A stretch of DNA of 64,000 nt from Deltaproteobacteria bacterium. GTDB taxonomy: Bacteria; Myxococcota_A; UBA9160; SMWR01. The DNA is taken from assembly GCA_002729515.1 (NCBI GenBank), contig PBYF01000138.1, forward strand, positions 20,891-84,890, in the 5' to 3' direction. The notes beneath the pieces are model-generated. The model saw only the letters and a program-made list of their open reading frames with translations, was not told the origin of the DNA and searched no databases. Below, piece by piece: positions 59,850 to 64,000 of this stretch (position 1 is its first letter; each line of letters begins with the position of its first letter). The position numbers and the translations under genes were made by a program.

Positions 59850-60923
59850 CTATTTGCGCAGGATATTCATCGAAGGGGTGTAGGGAAGATCGAGCGTACT
59901 GATGAGGCCCGGGGGGTGTCCACATAGGGACGGGATCGCATTGATTACACGCATCGCCGTTGCCTGGACCCCACCGGTATTGTGGTCTCCATCCTCACCC
60001 TTCAAAAAACATTCGAGTTGCACCGACGGATTGCCGGTCACGATGCAGCGGTGAACTCCCGGGCGTCCGTCCGGGGGTTGCGGCCAATCGGGGGCAATGT
60101 GGCTGGCCAGGCGATTCACGTGTTCCGTTACGACCACTGGGCGTCCATGCGCCATTCCTTCGAGTTGAAATCGCACAGCCGCGCAAGTGTCCTTCGGCAC
60201 GTGCATCATCGGTGTATCGAACGCCTCGGCGGTATAACGACGCTCGAAACTTTCGCGGATCTCTTCGAGTTCGATACCGAGACGGTCGGCGAGCATCTGA
60301 ACCATCCCACCCCACCCCATCCTGAGCACGCCCGGCATCGAGAGAGGCGGCGTGTATTCCTCCGGCCGCCCAAAGCCGAAACTCACCCCCGTGAATTCCG
60401 GATCCTCGTAGGTGGAGTAATCGCACAGCTCCTGCACCCGGATCTCACCGATCTCGTCGGCGAGCTGAAGCGCTGCCAGCGGCAGCACATCGCCTGAAAA
60501 TCCGGGATCGACACCGTTCACGTAGAAGGTCGAGCCACCCAACTGACAGGCCTTCTCGAGCGGTTCTCGCATCGAAGCGTTGGCAAAATTCGGATACACG
60601 AGAAAGATCATCGCCGTGGACGCCACGTTCGCTCCCGAGGCGAGAATCCTCTCGAGTTCCGGGATCACCTCGCGCGGCCGCGTCTCACCCTTCACCGTGT
60701 AGACCACCGCATCGGCTCGAAGTGCCAACAGGGCATCGACGTCGTCGCTTGCAATCACCCCCGTGTCGGCAGCGAGGCCACAGAGACGCGCAGCATCCTC
60801 ACCGATCTTTGCTGGACTGTGCGCGTGGACTCCGACCAATTCGAGGTCGGGATGTCGGATGATGTGACGAAGGCTGTGAAAACCCACGTTCCCGGTGCCC
60901 CACTGGATGACGCGATGACTCAT
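59850..60923 (-). CDS. Dihydrodipicolinate reductase-like NAD(P)-binding oxidoreductase
   Basis: 357 residues. Rossmann start VIQWGTGNVGFHSLRHIIRHPDLELVGVHAHSP, AVVYTVKGETRPREVIPEL, and VDPGFSGDVLPLAAL. Similar to the DapB-fold family that includes 2,4-diaminopentanoate dehydrogenase and many mycobacterial proteins of unknown substrate; it lacks the DapB lysine-pathway signature. Possible amine or imine chemistry is inference. GGAG lies 11 bases before ATG 60923. Stands alone between exported-protein genes. Confidence 0.75.
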   Translation of the reverse strand: MSHRVIQWGTGNVGFHSLRHIIRHPDLELVGVHAHSPAKIGEDAARLCGLAADTGVIASDDVDALLALRADAVVYTVKGETRPREVIPELERILASGANVASTAMIFLVYPNFANASMREPLEKACQLGGSTFYVNGVDPGFSGDVLPLAALQLADEIGEIRVQELCDYSTYEDPEFTGVSFGFGRPEEYTPPLSMPGVLRMGWGGMVQMLADRLGIELEEIRESFERRYTAEAFDTPMMHVPKDTCAAVRFQLEGMAHGRPVVVTEHVNRLASHIAPDWPQPPDGRPGVHRCIVTGNPSVQLECFLKGEDGDHNTGGVQATAMRVINAIPSLCGHPPGLISTLDLPYTPSMNILRK

Positions 60924-61208
60924 CGAGTTCTTTGCTCCATTTCGAGTATTTGGGGCCCTTTCTCAAATCCATCGTGCGGACCACACAATTCTGGAATCGA
61001 CAGCTGCCGGAATTGGAAACCCGGCCCAACTGAATATACTAGGAACTGGATATTTTTTCGCTTTCAGGGGTCGAGTCGTGGCTTCGCTCGGTGCCATCAG
61101 GACGAAACGCGCTCTTGGTGGCGGCCTCATCGACCAGGGAAACGACACCAACTGCGCGACCGCGAGAATCACGGATGGAATTCGCTCGATGGAAGCGTTG
61201 GGGACGGT

Positions 61209-61988
61209 ATGGCAACGGGGCGAAGGCGTGCAGGGATTGCTCTTGGGTTGGCCTTCGCCTGCCTGATACCGCGGCTCGTGTTCGCCGAAGGACCTGTGGT
61301 CGCACTGCCTGAGGAACTGCGGGGGCAGCTATCGCTGCTCGGCAAAGGGTCCGTCGGAGAGGCGCTTCCGGCTCAGCCGATCGACGATCCGGCAAGGCTT
61401 CGTCATCTCACACCCGGGATCTGGACATATCGCATCGTCGCCGGCCCCCACAAGGGTGAGGACCAGCGCGTCCAGGTCACCCCGGTCGAATCTTCGGATG
61501 GCGGAGACCACTGGCGGGTCGAAACCGGCGACAGCGACATCCAGACGCTCCTCGTCACGTCGAGTGACGAAGTCATAAAGCTCTCGCAGACCGATCTGAC
61601 CTCGAACCGCACCGTTGCCTATCGCCCTGGCCTCGTGCTCGATCCCGGCATGAAGGCGGGCGAGAGCAAAACCGTCGATCGGAAGATCACGACGTACAAG
61701 ACCGAGAAGATGAAGGACGTAGAGTTCAACGGAACACTCAGATATACGACGCGCTACATCGGCGCCTATCGCGTAGACACACCGGCCGGCTCCTTCGCCA
61801 CACGTCTTCTAGAGCACACCTACGAGATGGAAATCGGCCCAGCCAATGCCGAAAATGTGAGCTTGAGCTTTTACGCGGACGACATAGGCAACGTCGCGGA
61901 GGTCAGCCGTGAATCAGTCAAGGCGCTCCTGATCTATCGCCGTTCTTCCACGAACGCACGGCTGCTTCTCGAGTCTCCGAAGGACTGA
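61209..61988 (+). CDS. Exported protein of unknown function
   Basis: 259 residues with a clear signal peptide (AGIALGLAFACLIPRLVFA, cleavage near 29). The mature part is beta-rich: WTYRIVAGPHKGEDQRVQVTP, ETGDSDIQTLLVTSSDEV, RYTTRYIGAYRVDTPAGSFATRLLEHTYE. The last third resembles periplasmic beta-domain proteins whose function depends on lipid or polysaccharide, but no family can be named. ATG 61209. Preceded by about 285 bases without a convincing gene. Confidence 0.65.
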   Translation: MATGRRRAGIALGLAFACLIPRLVFAEGPVVALPEELRGQLSLLGKGSVGEALPAQPIDDPARLRHLTPGIWTYRIVAGPHKGEDQRVQVTPVESSDGGDHWRVETGDSDIQTLLVTSSDEVIKLSQTDLTSNRTVAYRPGLVLDPGMKAGESKTVDRKITTYKTEKMKDVEFNGTLRYTTRYIGAYRVDTPAGSFATRLLEHTYEMEIGPANAENVSLSFYADDIGNVAEVSRESVKALLIYRRSSTNARLLLESPKD

Positions 61989-62124
61989 CTCCACCTTTGG
62001 GGAATCGACCTCGAGGCGCAATCGAGAATTGTATCCCAAGGGATTGATTTGAAGAGTCTGGGGGTTGAATACTCATCGACGTCCCCGGTCGCGACCGCAA
62101 AGGATATGGAGACGGAGACAAGCA

Positions 62125-63625
62125 TTGCCGTTGCACACGGTAAGTAGGGTGATCTTATTGGGCTGCGTCGTCGCGGCCTGTGGCCAGGACCCCGCGGAAC
62201 CGGAGTTGGTTGGAGAACATCGGTGCGCGCAGATCCACCGATCCGAGGCGCCAACCCAGCGCAACGTGGTGATGATCGTGAACGATACGATGCGCCGCGA
62301 TGCCGCCGGGATCTACGGGGGCACTGCGGCCACACCTCACTTCGACCGTTTTGCGGACCGCAACCTCCTCTTCGAGAATGCCTTCGCCCAGGCGCCCTGG
62401 ACGAAGCCCTCGATCGCGACCCTTTTCACATCGCTGTATCCGTCTCAGCACCTTGTCATCTCCGATCCGATGCTGCGAAAACGCGGGACGGGCATCGGCG
62501 AAAGCTTCGAAGCCGACGTCCTGGTGGCGCCTCTGGTGACACTGGCCGAGGTGTTCAGCGCGGCCGGTTATCGCACCGCTGCCTTCGTCGCGAACCCGTG
62601 GCTGAAGGCGCGCTTCGGCTTCGCCCAGGGCTTCGAGCACTACGAAGACTCCTTCGTCGACGAGTTCGGCGCATGGCCGCCCTCAGGGGAAGCGCTGGTT
62701 GAAGCCGCGCTCGACTGGCTGCGCGAGCGCGATCCCGACGAACCCTGGTTCCTCTACGTCCACCTGCTCGACAGCCATGGCCCCTACGGTTCCATCGACG
62801 CGAGCGAGGCCGCCGGACTGCGCCCACGACTGAACGCCGATTCGCGTCCCGTCGGACGGGACGGCGAGCGCATCTACCGCGACATGCGACTCTCCGACGG
62901 CACCCCGCTGCAAGCCGCCGGATTCCGGCTGACCCGGGCGCTGCTCCGCAAGGTGTACCGGATCGGAATCGAACGCTTCGACCGCCTGTTCGGAGAGCTT
63001 CTCGCGGGCCTTCGCAAAGCGCCTGGCTGGCAGCAGACCGCTGTGATCGTCACGTCGGACCACGGCGAGGCATTCTTCGAGCACGGATGGGGTCTGCACG
63101 GCCACGGACTCCACGATGACGAGGCGGCCATTCCCCTCGCCGCCCGGCTGCCCGGAGTCACGGGGGCACGTCTCGTGCCTCGTGGGTCTCATTGACGTGC
63201 TGCCCACACTCTGCGCCTACCTCGGCGTCACCTGTCCCGAGGACGTTCAGGGCTGGAGCTTCGTCAACGGGGAAGACAATGCCCCCGAGCGACGCTTCCT
63301 GGTGACCGAAGGGGTGATGATGAAGCCCCGGCACCGCGCGATTCGAAACCGCTCCTTCAAGCTCCTCCACGAGCCCGATGGACGTCGCAGCGGGCAGCCG
63401 CACCGAGACGACTACTCGCTCTACGACCTGGAACAGGACCCGGGTGAACGCTTCAACGTATTCGACGAACTCTACGAAAACGACCGGTCGAAGCGGGCCT
63501 TCGAGAGCCTGCGGCGCGCGCTACCCCAGGCGGTGTCCGACTACACGGCTCCGCCCATCGAGCGTGCGGTACTCGACCCTGCCGAGCGGCGGCACCTCGA
63601 GGCACTCGGGTACGGGCGCGAGTGA
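62125..63625 (+). pseudogene. Sulfatase-like lipoprotein broken by a frameshift
   Basis: Begins at TTG 62125 with a lipoprotein signal (VILLGCVVAAC). The alkaline-phosphatase-superfamily core follows: VVMIVNDTMRRDAAGIYG, PWTKPSIATLF (Thr in the nucleophile place), VIVTSDHGEAFFEHG, PLAARLPG. The frame then meets TGA at 63195, while the expected continuation (CLVGLIDVLPTLCAYLGV to LEALGYGRE) runs in the next frame to 63625. The slip is near 63172-63184 in a TCGTGCCTCGTG repeat: one extra or two missing bases. Real mutation, programmed shift or sequencing error cannot be told apart. Confidence 0.8.
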
Positions 63626-63914
63626 TCCCGAGCAGACCCCCAACTCGCGAACGCACTTCTCGAACATGGAGTCCGCAACAGCTCCTGGATTCAAGCCCCC
63701 ATGATGCCCGTCCGTCCACGCCGGCGTGGATCTTGGCCGATCCCACCCCAAACTCCACTAATTCTCGATCTTTCCGCTCCGGAGGACATCCGGAAGATTC
63801 AAGCCGTGTTTTTGCCGGTCCGATACAGATGGTCAAGCGGTGTTCTTTCTGACCCGATACGTACGGTCCTCCCAAAACCCTGAATTTTCTCAGCGAGGCC
63901 GAGGAGAGCTGAAA
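63626..63914. other. Intergenic region without recognised gene
   Basis: About 290 bases between the sulfatase remnant and the next start, somewhat AT-richer from 63740 on. It contains two similar CCGATAC stretches near 63820 and 63853, and GAGGAG before ATG 63915. No promoter could be defined. Confidence 0.4.
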
Positions 63915-64000
63915 ATGCGGAACATGGAGATGCACTCGGAACGATGGCTGGTGGGGCTCTGCCTCACGGCGCTCTTGTGCCTGCCTGCGGGCCTGGCCGG
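63915..64000 (+). CDS. Start of a secreted protein, cut by window end
   Basis: ATG 63915, with GGAG eight bases upstream, opens a frame that reads MRNMEMHSERWLVGLCLTAL followed by LCLPAGLAG to the window edge. This is a typical signal peptide with cleavage expected about there. Nothing of the mature protein is visible. Confidence 0.6.
   Translation, partial: MRNMEMHSERWLVGLCLTALLCLPAGLA

Noticed and set aside
1..64000. CRISPR arrays, transposases, integrases or toxin-antitoxin pairs
   Set aside because: Looked for regularly spaced repeats, terminal inverted repeats and the usual motifs; none seen.

Overview
The window is about 64 kb of high-GC DNA, with G or C at most third codon positions, densely packed with genes on both strands. 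Many genes are joined by stop/start overlaps (ATGA, GTGA, TTGA), and GTG and TTG starts are frequent. I saw no rRNA, tRNA, insertion sequence, CRISPR array or phage gene. The content fits the chromosome of a free-living aerobic Gram-negative bacterium of the broad deltaproteobacterial type (Myxococcota- or Binatota-like). Supporting signs are heptosyltransferase-type and GT-C glycosyltransferases, exported envelope enzymes, a complete FO-synthase pair for coenzyme F420, and an acyl-CoA catabolic cluster of a kind best known from actinobacteria. The lineage is an inference.

Layout. 1-8.5 kb is housekeeping: sfsA (cut by the window edge), mutY, an Smr protein, aroC, a CinA-type domain protein, a small ferredoxin, an F420-type luciferase-like oxidoreductase, a cystathionine synthase/lyase, a CbiX-type chelatase and an MFS transporter. 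8.5-16.9 kb is one minus-strand operon: a Nudix hydrolase, a 2-oxoacid decarboxylase-like ThDP enzyme, three polytopic membrane proteins and a GT9 glycosyltransferase. 17-24.8 kb holds a ClC channel with regulatory domains, a CcmI-like lipoprotein, thiC behind a TPP riboswitch, a small-molecule kinase, a DUF4149 protein, a YgjP/SprT-like protease and a Lon-N protein. 25.2-29.8 kb has a divergent DnaA away from any dnaN/recF/gyrB, a cyclic-nucleotide-binding protein, an SDR whose catalytic Lys is Asn, an SGNH hydrolase and a TrpF-like protein.

30-37.4 kb carries cofH-cofG, a sulfite-reductase-type hemoprotein, folB, argD and a sulfatase-like lipoprotein. 37.4-46.8 kb is a lipid or steroid-side-chain type beta-oxidation cluster: a tandem VOC protein, a PaaI-like thioesterase, a thiolase, a crotonase, a fused two-domain acyl-CoA dehydrogenase, an MFE2-type SDR and a FATP/FadD6-type ligase. 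It has two divergent arms around an inverted-repeat operator candidate. 46.9-53.5 kb has an LtaS-like transferase, a GT-C membrane protein, an alkylsulfatase-like MBL hydrolase and a decayed aromatic-catabolism segment (an intact VOC gene beside the C-terminal stump of an FAD monooxygenase).

53.9-64 kb is the least familiar region: an exported YkuD-motif protein, a class-A beta-lactamase-fold serine hydrolase, a 1011-residue exported dikinase with the domain order of plant glucan, water dikinase, an NAD(P)-binding oxidoreductase, an unknown exported protein, a frameshifted sulfatase-like lipoprotein and the start of another secreted protein. My main candidate for an undescribed system is the secreted dikinase with its two cell-wall-type neighbours.

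Genes that may work together: the CbiX-type chelatase (siroheme or cobalamin branch) could supply the siroheme needed by the sulfite-reductase hemoprotein, and the cystathionine enzyme uses reduced sulfur. CofG/CofH would make the deazaflavin of F420 for oxidoreductases such as the one at 4.85 kb. The glycosyltransferases and LtaS/sulfatase-like enzymes point to envelope polysaccharide synthesis and decoration.
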